Assembly (NCBI GenBank): GCA_035502995.1
Contig: DATJTW010000119.1
Location: forward strand, 31,559 to 95,558
DNA: 64,000 nucleotides
DNA from: CADEED01 sp035502995
GTDB lineage: Bacteria > Pseudomonadota > Gammaproteobacteria > Steroidobacterales > Steroidobacteraceae
Direction: 5' to 3'
Shown: positions 1 to 9,621 of the stretch, piece by piece
Layout: every line of letters begins with the position of its first letter
Numbering within the stretch: position 1 is the stretch's first letter
Notes under the pieces: generated by a model
What the model was told of the DNA's origin: nothing
What the model saw: only the letters and a program-made list of their open reading frames with translations
Database searches by the model: none
Translations under genes and position numbers: made by a program

Positions 1-1751
1 CGGCCGGTGTTCAGGATGAGCGGGAAGGCCCGGGTCGGCGCGTTGTGCGGTGCTCGCGGCGTCAGCGCGATGAATCGCGCGCGGCCGTCGTCATGCAAGA
101 ATTTGCGTGACGCGAAGATCGAGCCGCGCGCCGGTTCGCGCGAATCGCGCAGCGGCCACGCGCGCGGCGTCCAGGCGGCGTATTCGGCGGCGGTGATGTC
201 GGCCCAGGCGCCGAGATCGAGCGCGCGGCGGCCGTCGTTGCGATGCGCCGTGAGGCGCACGTGCTCGCGAAAGATCTCGTGCGGCGTCGCGAAATCGAAG
301 CCGGAGAAGCCCATCGCACGCGCGACGTCGCCGACGATGCGCCAGTCGGCGCGCGCCTCGCCGGGCGCCGGCAGGAAGGGCCGCTGGCGCGACATCGTGC
401 GGTCCGAGTTCGTGACCATGCCGTCCTTCTCGCCCCAGGCCAGCGCCGGCAGCTTCACGTGCGCGAGCTGCGCGGTATCGGTGTTGCCCATGACGTCGGA
501 CACGACGACGAACGGGCACGCGGCCAGCGCGGCCCGCGCCTGGTCGGCGTCCGGCAGGCTGACCACCGGGTTCGTCGCCATGATCCACACGGCCTTGATC
601 TGGCCGGTGCGGATGCGGTCGAACATCTCGACGGCCTTGGGACCTTGCCGGGTCGCGATGGTCGGGCTGTTCCAGAACGCCTGGACCGCGGCGCGGCCGG
701 GCTCGTCGTGCAGGTCGACGTGCGCGGCCAGCGTGTTCACGAAGCCGCCGACTTCGCGGCCGCCCATGGCGTTCGGCTGGCCGGTGACGGAGAACGGGCC
801 GGCGCCCGGTACGCCGATGCGGCCGGTCGCGAGATGGCAGTTGATGATCGCGTTGACCTTGTCGGTGCCCGACGAACTCTGGTTCACGCCCTGCGAGAAC
901 GCGGTGATGACGGCGGGCGTGTCGGCGAACAGTTCGTAGAAGCGGCGCAGGTCGTCGACGTCGACGCCCGAGTTGCGCGCGGTGGTGGCGAGATCTCCGC
1001 CATGCGCGCGTGCGGTCGCCAGCGCATCTTCGAATCCATTCGTGTGGCCGGCGACGAACGCACTATCTACCGCGCCGTGATCGGCGAGCCAGCACAGCAG
1101 GCCGTTGAAGATGTCGACGTCGGTGCCGGGTTTCAGCGGGAGGTGGATATCCGCGAGCTGCGTGGTCGCCGTCTTGCGCGGATCCAGCGCGACGATCTTC
1201 GTGCCGCGTTTCTCCCGGGCGGCGAGGATGCGTTGCAGGATGATCGGATGGCACCACGCGGTGTTGGAGCCGACGAGCACGATCAGATCGGTTGCATCGA
1301 GATCCTCGTAACTCACCGGCACCACGTCCTCGCCGAACGCGCGCTTGTGCCCTGCGACGGCGGACGCCATGCACAGCCGCGAGTTCGTATCGATGTTCGC
1401 CGAGCCGATGTAGCCCTTCATCAGCTTGTTGGCGACGTAGTAGTCCTCGGTCAGCAGCTGGCCGGAGACGTAGAACGCGACGGAGTCCGGACCGTGCTGC
1501 TCGATGCAACGCTTGAATTCGCGGGCGACGGCTTCGGTGGCGTCATCCCAGCTCGCGAGCGTGCCGCGGACTTCCGGATACAGCAGGCGATCCTCGAGCC
1601 CGAGCGTCTCGCCCAGCGCGCTGCCCTTCACGCACAACTTGCCGGCATTCGCCGGATGCGCGGGATCGCCGCGCACGTCGGCGCCGCCGCTCCGCGGCGT
1701 CGCCAGCACTCCACATCCGACGCCGCAGTACGGACAGGTGGTTCGTATCAA
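1..1751 (-). CDS. nasA: Assimilatory nitrate reductase catalytic subunit, 5' part (runs off the left edge)
   Basis: Cytoplasmic molybdenum enzyme that reduces nitrate to nitrite for nitrogen assimilation. Only about the first 583 residues of a family usually near 900 are in the window. The N-terminal [4Fe-4S] ligands are visible as C6, C9, C13 and C40 (CPYCGVGC, then GKLC). The motif NSRLCMASA near residue 127 holds the cysteine that ligates Mo in this family. A GVNQSSSGTDKVNAI stretch and the final LNTGR also fit NapA/NasA proteins. The start is a TTG at 1751, chosen because the cluster motif begins five residues in; its TTGA overlaps the stop of the upstream gene, so it is translationally coupled and last in the visible operon nirB, nirD-FAD fusion, nasA. 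Confidence 0.93.
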   Translation of the reverse strand, partial: MIRTTCPYCGVGCGVLATPRSGGADVRGDPAHPANAGKLCVKGSALGETLGLEDRLLYPEVRGTLASWDDATEAVAREFKRCIEQHGPDSVAFYVSGQLLTEDYYVANKLMKGYIGSANIDTNSRLCMASAVAGHKRAFGEDVVPVSYEDLDATDLIVLVGSNTAWCHPIILQRILAAREKRGTKIVALDPRKTATTQLADIHLPLKPGTDVDIFNGLLCWLADHGAVDSAFVAGHTNGFEDALATARAHGGDLATTARNSGVDVDDLRRFYELFADTPAVITAFSQGVNQSSSGTDKVNAIINCHLATGRIGVPGAGPFSVTGQPNAMGGREVGGFVNTLAAHVDLHDEPGRAAVQAFWNSPTIATRQGPKAVEMFDRIRTGQIKAVWIMATNPVVSLPDADQARAALAACPFVVVSDVMGNTDTAQLAHVKLPALAWGEKDGMVTNSDRTMSRQRPFLPAPGEARADWRIVGDVARAMGFSGFDFATPHEIFREHVRLTAHRNDGRRALDLGAWADITAAEYAAWTPRAWPLRDSREPARGSIFASRKFLHDDGRARFIALTPRAPHNAPTRAFPLILNTG

Positions 1752-3301
1752 GCGGCGGCCGAATCGAACAGCAGCTGATCGCGGATCGGCGTGACGTCCG
1801 TGCCATCGGCGATCAGTTCGCGCAGCTTGCCGGCTTCGCGCACGTCGCCGAACAACACGGCGCCGCACACGCGGTTGCCCTCGAGCACGACACGCTTGTA
1901 GATGCCGCGGCGGCGGTCCTGCAGCACCAGCGACTCGCGGTTGCCCTTTTCCGCGAAATCGCCGGCCGAGAACACTTCGATGCCGGACACCTTCAACTGC
2001 GTCGCGTTGATCGCGCCGGAGAACCGCGAGACGCCGATCTCCGCGATGTGCTGCGCGCAGATGCGCGCCTGCTCCCACAGCGGCGCGACCAGGCCGAACG
2101 TCTGCCGGCGGTGCTGCACGCATTCGCCGACGGCGTAGATGGACGGGTCGAACGTCTGCAGCGTGTCGTCGACAAGGATGCCCCGGTCGCAGGCGAGATT
2201 GGCGCGCTTCGCGAGATCCATGTTGGGCCGCACGCCCACGGCCATGACGACGAGATCGGCAGGCACCACCTCGCCATCGTCGAACTTCACCGCCGTCACG
2301 CGTTCGTCGCCGAGCAGCTCCTGCGTCTTCGCGCGCATGCGGAACTGGATGCCGCGCTTCTCCAGCGCCGCCTTCAGCAGTGCACCGGCAGCGGCGTCGA
2401 GCTGGCGTTCCATCAGCGTGTCCACCAGGTGCACGACCGTGACCTGCATGCCGCGCAGCGCGAGACCGTGCGCGGCCTCCAGTCCCAACAACCCGCCGCC
2501 GATGACGACGGCCCGGCGGCCGGTGCCCGACGCCTCGAGCATGCGGTTCACGTCGTCGAGATCGCGGAACGTGACGACGCCCGGCAGCTCCCTGCCCGGC
2601 AACGGCAGCATGATCGGATCCGACCCCGTGGCGATCAGCAGCCGGTCGTAGGGCGCCAGCGTGCCCTTCTTCGAGCGCACCAGGCGCCGCTTGCGGTCGA
2701 TCTCGACGATCGGATCGCCGGAATGCAGCGTGATGCCGCGGCGCGAATACCAGTTCGGCCGGTGCAGCATGATGTCGTCGGCCTGTTGCTCGCCGGACAA
2801 CACCGGCGACAGCAGGATGCGGTTGTAGTTGCCGCGCGGCTCGGCGCCGAACACGGTGATCTGGAAGCGGTCGGCGACGCCGAGCTTCAGCAGCTCCTCG
2901 ACCGTGCGCATGCCCGCCATGCCGTTGCCGGCGATGACCAGCCGGATGCGGCGCGCCGCGCGCGGGATCTCGACGTGTACGCGGTCGCCGACGACGCGCG
3001 TCGCGTACGCGGTCACGCTGAAGGTCGGATCCTCGAGGCATCGGCCCGTACCCAGCACGAAATGATGCTTGTAGATAGGCGACGCGACGACGCGTTCGTT
3101 CTGCAGGTCGCCCGTCAATCCGCGCGACAACACGTTCGCGCGCGAGCCCGGGTCGAAGTTGTCCAGCGCGTACACACGCTCGTCGACCAGGAACAACGCG
3201 ATCTGCCGCCCGCCGACCAGCGCGCATACGCCGGTGCCGTCGACCAGGTCGTCGAGCGCGCAGACGTCCTGCCAGCGCTCTTCCTGCAGCGCGGCGTTCA
3301 T
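1748..3301 (-). CDS. NirD-like domain fused to a nitrite/nitrate reductase FAD-NAD(P)H oxidoreductase
   Basis: A 517-residue fusion. Residues about 1-110 look like NirD, the small Rieske-fold subunit of assimilatory nitrite reductase. Residues about 115-517 form an FAD/NAD(P)-dependent oxidoreductase with one dinucleotide motif at VIAGNGMAGM and a second at VIGGGLLGLEAA. Such reductases resemble the N-terminal part of NirB and the NasC/NasB-type electron-transfer subunits that feed NasA. Inferred role: take electrons from NAD(P)H to nitrate reductase while supplying NirB with its small subunit. The ATG overlaps the nirB stop (ATGA) and the stop overlaps the nasA start, so the three are tightly coupled. 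The domain calls are solid; the electron route is inference. Confidence 0.85.
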   Translation of the reverse strand: MNAALQEERWQDVCALDDLVDGTGVCALVGGRQIALFLVDERVYALDNFDPGSRANVLSRGLTGDLQNERVVASPIYKHHFVLGTGRCLEDPTFSVTAYATRVVGDRVHVEIPRAARRIRLVIAGNGMAGMRTVEELLKLGVADRFQITVFGAEPRGNYNRILLSPVLSGEQQADDIMLHRPNWYSRRGITLHSGDPIVEIDRKRRLVRSKKGTLAPYDRLLIATGSDPIMLPLPGRELPGVVTFRDLDDVNRMLEASGTGRRAVVIGGGLLGLEAAHGLALRGMQVTVVHLVDTLMERQLDAAAGALLKAALEKRGIQFRMRAKTQELLGDERVTAVKFDDGEVVPADLVVMAVGVRPNMDLAKRANLACDRGILVDDTLQTFDPSIYAVGECVQHRRQTFGLVAPLWEQARICAQHIAEIGVSRFSGAINATQLKVSGIEVFSAGDFAEKGNRESLVLQDRRRGIYKRVVLEGNRVCGAVLFGDVREAGKLRELIADGTDVTPIRDQLLFDSAAA

Positions 3302-5835
3302 GCTGCCACCCCGTCTTTCGCCGCGCGCTCTTCGGCGGTCGCGGGCCGGATCTGCCCGCGCTCCTCGACGAACAACACGTTCTTGTCCGTTTCGCTGGCA
3401 TTCACGAAATGCCGGAAGCGCTTCAGCGTCGCCGGATCCTCGATCGCCACCTTCCACTCGCAGGCGTAGTTGGCGATGACGCGCGCCATGTCCGCCTCGA
3501 GCTCCGCGCCGATGCCGAGCGAGTCCTCGCAGACGACCTTGCGCACGTAGTCGATGCCGCCTTCCAGGTTCTCCAGCCACGTCGACGTGCGCTGCAGCCG
3601 GTCCGCGGTGCGGATGTAGAACATCAGGTAGCGGTCGATGAAGCGCACCAGCGTTTCGGTATCGAGATCGCGCGCCAGCAGGTCGGCGTGCCGCGGCTTC
3701 ATGCCGCCGTTGCCGGACACGTAGAGGTTCCAGCCGTTCTCCGTGGCGATGACGCCGACGTCCTTGCCCTGCGCCTCGGCGCATTCGCGCGTGCAGCCCG
3801 ACACCGCGAACTTGATCTTGTGCGGCGCGCGCAGGCCCTTGTAGCGATTCTCCAGGTCGATCGCGAGACCGACGCTGTCCTGCACGCCGTAGCGGCACCA
3901 TGTCGACCCGACGCAGCTCTTCACCGTGCGCAGTGCCTTGCCATACGCGTGGCCGGACTCGAATCCCGCGTCGATCAGCTCCTTCCAGATCAGCGGCAGC
4001 TCGTGCACCTGCGCACCGAACATGTCGATGCGCTGGCCGCCGGTGATCTTCGTGTACAGGCCGTACTTCTGCGCGATCTGCCCGATGACGATCAGCCCCT
4101 GCGGCGTGATCTCGCCGCCGGGCACGCGCGGCACCACGGAGTACGTGCCGTCCTTCTGCATGTTCGCGAGGAAGTAATCGTTCGTGTCCTGCAGCTGCGC
4201 GTGGCGGCGTTTCAGCACGAACTCGTTCCAGCACGACGCGAGGATGCTGCCGATCGCCGGCTTGCAGACGTCGCAGCCCAGGCCCTTGCCGTGTTTCTCG
4301 AGCACCGCGTCGAAGGTCTTCAGCTCGCCGATGCGCACCAGGTGGAACAATTGCTGGCGCGTGTACGGGAAGTGCTCGCACATCGACGTGTTGACGTTCA
4401 CGCCGCGCTTCTTCAGCTCGGCATTCAGAAGTTGGGTCACCAGCGGCGTGCAGCCGCCGCAGGTGGTGCCGGCCTTGGTCTTCGTCTTCAGCGCGCCGAC
4501 CGTCGTGCAGCCCGCCTCGATCGCGGCGCAGAGGCCGCCCTTCGAGACGTTGTTGCACGAACACACTTGAGCGGTTTCCGGCAGCGCGGCCAGCGCATTG
4601 GACGGGGGTGCACCCGCGCCGGCCGCAGCCGCCGGAAACAACAAACTTTCCGGGTTCTCGGGCAACGCCAGCGCGTTGCTCACCGTCTGATGCCACATCG
4701 AGTAGTCGGACGTGTCGCCGACCAGCACCGCGCCGATCAGCTTCTTGCCCTCGGCGTCGACCACCAGCTTCTTGTAGACCTCGCGGCGCTGGTCGAAGAA
4801 CGAATACACGCGCGCGCCCTGCGTGGCGGCGTGCGCGTCGCCGATCGAGCCGACCTCGACGCCCAGTAGTTTGAGCTTCGTGCTCATGTCGGCGCCGGCG
4901 AACGCGGGCTCCTCGGTCTCGAGTATCCGCGCCGCGGCGATACGCGCCATCTGGTAGCCCGGCGCCACCAGGCCGAACACGCGGCCGTCGTACGAGGCGC
5001 ATTCGCCGATCGCATAGATGGAGGAGTCGGAGGTGCGGCAGTCGCCGTCGATGACGATGCCGCCGCGCGCTGCCACCGCGAGCCCGCAGGCCTTCGCCAG
5101 CTCGTCGCGCGGGCGGATGCCGGCGGAGATCACGATGACGTCGGTCTCGAGCGTGCCGCCATCGGCGAACACCATGCGGTGCCGCGCGGATTCGCCATCG
5201 TCGATGCGCGTCGTATTCTTCCCCGTGTGCACGGACACGCCCAGCGCCTCGATGCGCGAACGCAGCAACCCGCCGCCGCCCTCGTCCACCTGCACGGCCA
5301 TCAGCCGCGGTGCGAATTCGACGACGTGGGTGGCGAGGCCGAGATCCTTCAGCGCCTTCGCCGCTTCGAGCCCCAGCAATCCGCCGCCGATGACGACACC
5401 GCGCGTGGAATTCCTGCCGGCCTCGCTGATCGCCTCGAGATCCTCGATCGTGCGATAGACGAACACGCCCGCGCGGTCCTTGCCCGGGATCGGCGGCACG
5501 AACGGGCTCGAGCCCGTGGCCAGGATCAGCGTGTCGTATTCGTATTCCGCGCCGCTCCTCGTCGTGACGCGTTTCGCGGCGCGGTCGATCGCGGCGACCG
5601 GATCGCCGGAATGCAGCTCGATGCGGTGCTGGTCGAAAAACTCGCGCGACGTCAGCGTGAGGTCCTCGACGCTGCTGCCCGAGAAATACTTCGACAGGTT
5701 GACCCGGTCGTACGCGAGCCGCGGCTCCTCCGCGAGCATCGTGATCGACAGTTTCGCGCCGCTATCGCGCGTCAACGCTTCGAGAAACCGCTGGCCGACC
5801 ATGCCGTGGCCGACCACGACGATCCGTTGTGACAT
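3298..5835 (-). CDS. nirB: Assimilatory nitrite reductase large subunit NirB
   Basis: Cytoplasmic NAD(P)H-dependent siroheme enzyme reducing nitrite to ammonium; 845 residues, normal for the family. Order: FAD/NAD(P) oxidoreductase domain (VVVGHGMVGQ at the start, second dinucleotide motif VIGGGLLGLEAA), a BFD-like [2Fe-2S] domain with CSCNN and TCGGC, a second BFD-like region ending GCDVCKP, then the siroheme/[4Fe-4S] module with CVGSTWC and SGCTREC. The ATG at 5835 was chosen over an in-frame TTG 27 bases earlier because the protein then begins directly at the nucleotide-binding strand and has GAGGGCGAGCGAG upstream. First gene of the nitrate/nitrite operon; its siroheme would come from the CysG encoded at 48.2 kb. 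Confidence 0.96.
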   Translation of the reverse strand: MSQRIVVVGHGMVGQRFLEALTRDSGAKLSITMLAEEPRLAYDRVNLSKYFSGSSVEDLTLTSREFFDQHRIELHSGDPVAAIDRAAKRVTTRSGAEYEYDTLILATGSSPFVPPIPGKDRAGVFVYRTIEDLEAISEAGRNSTRGVVIGGGLLGLEAAKALKDLGLATHVVEFAPRLMAVQVDEGGGGLLRSRIEALGVSVHTGKNTTRIDDGESARHRMVFADGGTLETDVIVISAGIRPRDELAKACGLAVAARGGIVIDGDCRTSDSSIYAIGECASYDGRVFGLVAPGYQMARIAAARILETEEPAFAGADMSTKLKLLGVEVGSIGDAHAATQGARVYSFFDQRREVYKKLVVDAEGKKLIGAVLVGDTSDYSMWHQTVSNALALPENPESLLFPAAAAGAGAPPSNALAALPETAQVCSCNNVSKGGLCAAIEAGCTTVGALKTKTKAGTTCGGCTPLVTQLLNAELKKRGVNVNTSMCEHFPYTRQQLFHLVRIGELKTFDAVLEKHGKGLGCDVCKPAIGSILASCWNEFVLKRRHAQLQDTNDYFLANMQKDGTYSVVPRVPGGEITPQGLIVIGQIAQKYGLYTKITGGQRIDMFGAQVHELPLIWKELIDAGFESGHAYGKALRTVKSCVGSTWCRYGVQDSVGLAIDLENRYKGLRAPHKIKFAVSGCTRECAEAQGKDVGVIATENGWNLYVSGNGGMKPRHADLLARDLDTETLVRFIDRYLMFYIRTADRLQRTSTWLENLEGGIDYVRKVVCEDSLGIGAELEADMARVIANYACEWKVAIEDPATLKRFRHFVNASETDKNVLFVEERGQIRPATAEERAAKDGVAA

Positions 5836-5943
5836 TGCTCGCTCGCCCTCGTCGCCTGGCAACGAGCAGATAGAGCAACCTCCGTGCCACGCACGGTCTG
5901 GAGGAGAAATCCGTAGCCGGGAGCCTGTTTGGGGCCGGTTGCC

Positions 5944-6444
5944 TCAGCGCGGTGCAGAGGGGTCGGGCGACGGGTCCGTTTTGGTGAACAGGTGCTTCTG
6001 CAGGCCCACGGCGTCTTCGACGCGTTGGTAGTACCCGCGATTGATCGCGACCTCTTCGTAGCCGTGCTCGCCATAGAAGTTTCGCGCGGCTTCGTTCGTA
6101 CGCCGACACTCGACACGGATCGTCCGCATACCGGCATCACGCGCCACGCGCTCCAGCCACTCGAGCATCCCCGACCCGACGCGCTGGCGGCGATGCGCCG
6201 CGGCCACCGCGAACAACATCAGGTGCGCGTGCTCTTCCGCGTACGACATGATGCCGAAGCCCGCGATGGCGCCGGGCGCGCCGGCGACGATGACGTTCGT
6301 ATCCGCGCTCGCGACGGCGCGCGCCACGCGCGGCTCGGTCCAGCTCCAGCCGAGACCGCGCTCGATTTCGTCGCGTGACATGGCGGCGATATCCGCGACG
6401 TCGGCACGAGTGGCGAGGCGGATGGTGAGGCTGTGCGGTTTCAT
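5944..6444 (-). CDS. GNAT family N-acetyltransferase
   Basis: A 166-residue acetyltransferase of the GNAT fold. The acetyl-CoA pyrophosphate-binding motif is visible as RRQRVGSGML near residue 103, followed by the usual C-terminal NEAARNFYGEHGYEE segment found in RimI-like enzymes. The substrate cannot be told from sequence. The ATG at 6444 begins MKPHSLTIRLATRADV, the normal GNAT first strand; a longer frame extends upstream but has no GNAT-like sequence. It lies 108 bases upstream of nirB on the same strand but its product has no evident link to nitrogen assimilation. Confidence 0.85.
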   Translation of the reverse strand: MKPHSLTIRLATRADVADIAAMSRDEIERGLGWSWTEPRVARAVASADTNVIVAGAPGAIAGFGIMSYAEEHAHLMLFAVAAAHRRQRVGSGMLEWLERVARDAGMRTIRVECRRTNEAARNFYGEHGYEEVAINRGYYQRVEDAVGLQKHLFTKTDPSPDPSAPR

Positions 6445-6461
6445 CCCGGTTCGAGTGTATG

Positions 6462-6863
6462 TCAGCAGCCGAACTTGATATCTGTGAAGCCCAAGGCGAC
6501 CGCCAGGCGATCGAACCCGACATTGCCTGCGACGCCGACCCATATCCACAGCTGCCCGCGCCAGCCGAGCCGGAACAGGTTCGTGTACTGATTTGCCGCC
6601 ATGATCGAGAGCACGATCGTCCACTCGGCGTAACGCACGACACCGAAGCTCATGAAGTAATGGAGCCACTCACCTGCCGGCATCACCGACGTCCACAGGG
6701 CCATGATGCAGATCGCACCGAAGATGCCGACGGCGAGACGATAGAAGGCATACCTCACGACAAAGCCGGTCTTGTTCGCAACGTAGAAACCGAACAACGC
6801 GAGCGCGAACCACGACATCGAGCAATAGAACGCGAACTTTCCGAACAGCCACGGCAACAGCAT
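6462..6863 (-). CDS. Small integral membrane protein, unknown function
   Basis: About 133 residues with roughly four hydrophobic segments (FAFYCSMSWFALALFGFYV, then around LAVGIFGAICIMALW, VVRYAEWTIVLSIMA and LWIWVGVAGNVGF). I do not recognise the family. The ATG at 6863 is preceded by GAGG thirteen bases upstream; a GTG at 6914 in the same frame is an alternative start adding 17 polar residues. It ends 17 bases before the acetyltransferase and is divergent from the haloperoxidase-like gene at 7049, so the 185-base gap to that gene should hold promoters for both directions. Confidence 0.6.
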   Translation of the reverse strand: MLLPWLFGKFAFYCSMSWFALALFGFYVANKTGFVVRYAFYRLAVGIFGAICIMALWTSVMPAGEWLHYFMSFGVVRYAEWTIVLSIMAANQYTNLFRLGWRGQLWIWVGVAGNVGFDRLAVALGFTDIKFGC

Positions 6864-7048
6864 CGTAGTTAGACCTCGATTCGGCGCCGTCGCCGCAACA
6901 TCCGGTGGAGACACCTCGGGGTCAGGATTCTCCTACAAGACGGGTCGTCTTTCACCTCCCTGGTACGTCGTGTGTCCGCGACAAGTTGTCGTGAAAAGTC
7001 GCGCGATTATTCTGACCGCTCGTCAAGCCCACCTTCCAGGGAGAGATC

Positions 7049-8578
7049 ATGTTAGTTAGCCCACACCAACGAATGGCCGCACTCGGTTGCGCGCTGTTGT
7101 TAGGCGCCGGACTCGCGAGCGCGCAGGAAAAACCGGCCAATCCGAGCGAGGTCTACGGTGCGCGCATCCAGGCGACCACGCTCGCCGCCACGACGACGCC
7201 GTACTCGGCCACGCGCGACTCACTGTCCAGCGCGGACACGCTGCGCTACTGGAACCAGATCGCGATCGATGCATCCGGCCTCGATCACACGGCGGTGCAG
7301 CCCGGCGAGAATCGCGTCTTCGGCGAACAGCTCGGCCCCGGCCGCTCCGCGCGCGCCGTCGCCATCGTGCAGATCGCCGTGTACGACGCGACGAACGCGA
7401 TCGTCGGCGGCTACCAGCGCTATACGAAGACGACGCCGGCGAGCAAGCCCGCGTCCGTGGACGCCGCCATCATCGCCGCCGCGCACGACACGCTGGTCGC
7501 GATGTGGCCGTCGCAGAAGCCGTATTTCGATCAGCTGCAGGACGAGGATCTCAACCGGATCATCGTGAAGAGCGCCGCGCAGAAGCAGGCGGGTGTCGCC
7601 GTGGGCAAGGAGGCCGCGAAGCTGATCCTCGCGATGCGCGCGAACGATCACTCGGCCGGCGCGGACCCGAAAATGGACGGCGAGTGGTCGACCAGCGATC
7701 AGCCCGGACACTGGCGCCAGGATCCGATCGGCAAATCGCCGATCGCGATGGGCGCACACTGGGGAGAGGTGACGCCATTCGTGCTCATCAGCTCGAAGCA
7801 GTTCCGCATTCCCGCGCCGCCGAAGATGAATTCCGCGGCATACACGGCGGCCTACAACGAAGTGAAGTCGCTCGGCGGCGACGGCGTGCACACGCCGACT
7901 CAGCGCACCGAAGAGCAGGCCTTCATCGGCGTGTTCTGGGCGTATGACGGAACGCCGAGCCTGTGTGCCCCGCCGCGCCTGTACAACCAGGTGACCGCGG
8001 AGATCAGCAAGAAGGAAACGAGCGTCATCAAGCTCGCACGGTTGTTCGCGCTGGTGAACGTTTCCATGGCGGATGCAGGCATCGCGTCCTGGGAGTCGAA
8101 GTACTACTGGGACTTCTGGCGTCCGGTCGGCGGCATCCGCGAATCCGATCCGGGCACGGGCCCGACCGGTCTCGGCGACGGCAATCCCGCGACGCTGGGC
8201 GATCCGCACTTCTGGCCGCTCGGCGCGCCCGCGAGCAACCTGCAGGGACCCAACTTCACGCCGCCGTTCCCCAGCTATCCGTCGGGCCACGCGACGTTCG
8301 GCGGCGCGCTGTTCGAGACGCTGCGCAACTTCTATGGCACCGACAAGATCGCGTTCACGTTCGTCTCCGATGAGTTCAACGGCGAGACGCGCGCGAACGA
8401 CGGCACGGTGCGGCCCTATCGCCCGCGCAGCTTCGACAACCTGTCGCAGGCGGAGGAAGAGAACGGCCAGAGCCGCATCTATCTCGGCATCCACTGGGCG
8501 TTCGACAAGACCGAGGGCATCAAGCAGGGCCGCAAGGTCGCGGACTACGTGTTCGCCCACGAATTCCGGCCGCTCTGA
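7049..8578 (+). CDS. Secreted vanadium-dependent haloperoxidase / PAP2-like protein
   Basis: A 509-residue protein with a signal peptide (hydrophobic GCALLLGAGLAS, cleavage near ASAQ). The C-terminal half has the three active-site segments of the vanadium haloperoxidase/acid phosphatase type 2 superfamily: YWDFWRPVGGIRESD, PSYPSGHATFGGALFE and RIYLGIHWAFD. Members bind vanadate or phosphate; the haloperoxidases oxidise halides with peroxide, but whether this one is a peroxidase or a phosphatase is not decidable here. The ATG has a good ribosome site (GGGAGAG, four bases before). It is alone on the plus strand and ends in a strong hairpin terminator at 8625. Confidence 0.88.
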   Translation: MLVSPHQRMAALGCALLLGAGLASAQEKPANPSEVYGARIQATTLAATTTPYSATRDSLSSADTLRYWNQIAIDASGLDHTAVQPGENRVFGEQLGPGRSARAVAIVQIAVYDATNAIVGGYQRYTKTTPASKPASVDAAIIAAAHDTLVAMWPSQKPYFDQLQDEDLNRIIVKSAAQKQAGVAVGKEAAKLILAMRANDHSAGADPKMDGEWSTSDQPGHWRQDPIGKSPIAMGAHWGEVTPFVLISSKQFRIPAPPKMNSAAYTAAYNEVKSLGGDGVHTPTQRTEEQAFIGVFWAYDGTPSLCAPPRLYNQVTAEISKKETSVIKLARLFALVNVSMADAGIASWESKYYWDFWRPVGGIRESDPGTGPTGLGDGNPATLGDPHFWPLGAPASNLQGPNFTPPFPSYPSGHATFGGALFETLRNFYGTDKIAFTFVSDEFNGETRANDGTVRPYRPRSFDNLSQAEEENGQSRIYLGIHWAFDKTEGIKQGRKVADYVFAHEFRPL

Positions 8579-8624
8579 CACCGACAACCCCGGAGAAGGG
8601 GTGGCATGACCTCTTCTCTCTTCG

Positions 8625-8659
8625 GGCGGTGGAGTGCGAGCTCCACCGCCTTTTTATTT
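8625..8659. terminator. Intrinsic terminator between convergent genes
   Basis: A perfect 10-bp stem GGCGGTGGAG / CTCCACCGCC (8625-8634 and 8641-8650) with a six-base loop, followed by TTTTTATTT on the plus strand. It ends the haloperoxidase-like transcript. Minus-strand readers also meet an A/T run before the stem, so it may serve both converging genes. Confidence 0.9.
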
Positions 8660-9024
8660 CAGGCCCAGCGTTGCACGGCGTCGGCGCTGTCCGCCGGGTT
8701 GGTGTTGAAGCAGATCTTCGCTAGCGGCGCGCGCGCGTGCACGAGGTTCAGCAGTTTCTCGAACAGCAGCAGGTGCGCCGGCGCGCGCAGGCCGGCGCCG
8801 AACAACACGCAGTCGAACGTGCGCGACTCGAGCTGTAGTTTGGTCACCGCTTCCGCCGTCTCGCCCGTGTCGACCAGGCAACTCTCGACGTAGTAGCCGA
8901 GATCCCGGACCACCTGCAGCTGCGACTCGATGTACTGCCCGAGCATCTGCGGCGTGAGGCCGGGCATCTGGCTGTAGTCGGCGAAACGGGGATCGAGCCC
9001 CAGCGCGAGAACGTTGACGGACAT
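8659..9024 (-). CDS. Hypothetical protein, 121 residues
   Basis: A soluble alpha/beta-looking protein starting MSVNVLALGLDPRFADYS and containing TFDCVLFGAGLRAPAHLLLFE. The alternation of hydrophobic strands with helices recalls small Rossmann- or receiver-like folds, but no named motif is present and I do not assign a function. The ATG at 9024 follows a purine-rich stretch (rc of cggcctctcggg). It ends against the terminator at 8625-8659 and lies 71 bases downstream of the secreted hypothetical gene on the same strand. Confidence 0.6.
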   Translation of the reverse strand: MSVNVLALGLDPRFADYSQMPGLTPQMLGQYIESQLQVVRDLGYYVESCLVDTGETAEAVTKLQLESRTFDCVLFGAGLRAPAHLLLFEKLLNLVHARAPLAKICFNTNPADSADAVQRWA

Positions 9025-9095
9025 GGCGGCCTCTCGGGATCGGGTCGGCTGCCACTCTGCGCGACGGCCTGCGGCGTGGCAAGCCGGTGCGACCC

Positions 9096-9551
9096 TCAGC
9101 GCGCGGCGCGGCTCATCTGCCAGTCGTACAACGCGGCCAGCGCTTCCTGCACGTGCGGCAGGCCATTGTTCGTCCAGGTGTGGCGCGACGGATCGCGCTC
9201 GGCCTTGCAGATCTCGGGCGTCAGCGATTCGAGCAGCATCGTCCGGACGTGGTCCTCGACATCCGCGACCGGGTGCGCGGTGTTCTCGCCGGCGAGCAGC
9301 AACGGCACGACTTCGGCGACGCGATCGTCGACGGACTTGATCAGCGCGGCGTTCTTGCTGGTCCAGGTCTCGAGGGATTTCTTGCGGACCGCGGCGCCGC
9401 CGGGATCGAGCACGCGGCAGTTCGCCTCGAGCGTCGGCGCCGCGAGGCGCCAGCCGAGCACGGCGCCGATTTCGCGGAACGCTTCGGCGTCGTCGGCGCG
9501 GGCGGGGGCCATCGGCAGCGCACACAGCACCAGAATCGGGACGTATCTCAC
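9096..9551 (-). CDS. Secreted hypothetical protein
   Basis: 151 residues with a signal peptide (MRYVPILVLCALPMAPARA, cleavage before DDAEAF). The mature part is mostly helical with two cysteines (ANCRVLD and PEICKAE) that may pair in the periplasm. No family recognised. It is monocistronic or cotranscribed with the 121-residue gene downstream. Confidence 0.6.
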   Translation of the reverse strand: MRYVPILVLCALPMAPARADDAEAFREIGAVLGWRLAAPTLEANCRVLDPGGAAVRKKSLETWTSKNAALIKSVDDRVAEVVPLLLAGENTAHPVADVEDHVRTMLLESLTPEICKAERDPSRHTWTNNGLPHVQEALAALYDWQMSRAAR

Positions 9552-9621
9552 ATCGGCTCCTGACGGTCGGCGTACGGGCTAACTATCGTCAACCGCCCCG
9601 CCTCCCGTCAACCGGCGCTCG

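Noticed and set aside
243..1778. Long plus-strand open frame opposite nasA
   Set aside because: It is the antisense shadow of nasA in GC-rich sequence: arginine/alanine-rich with no family motif, while the minus strand codes a clear nitrate reductase.
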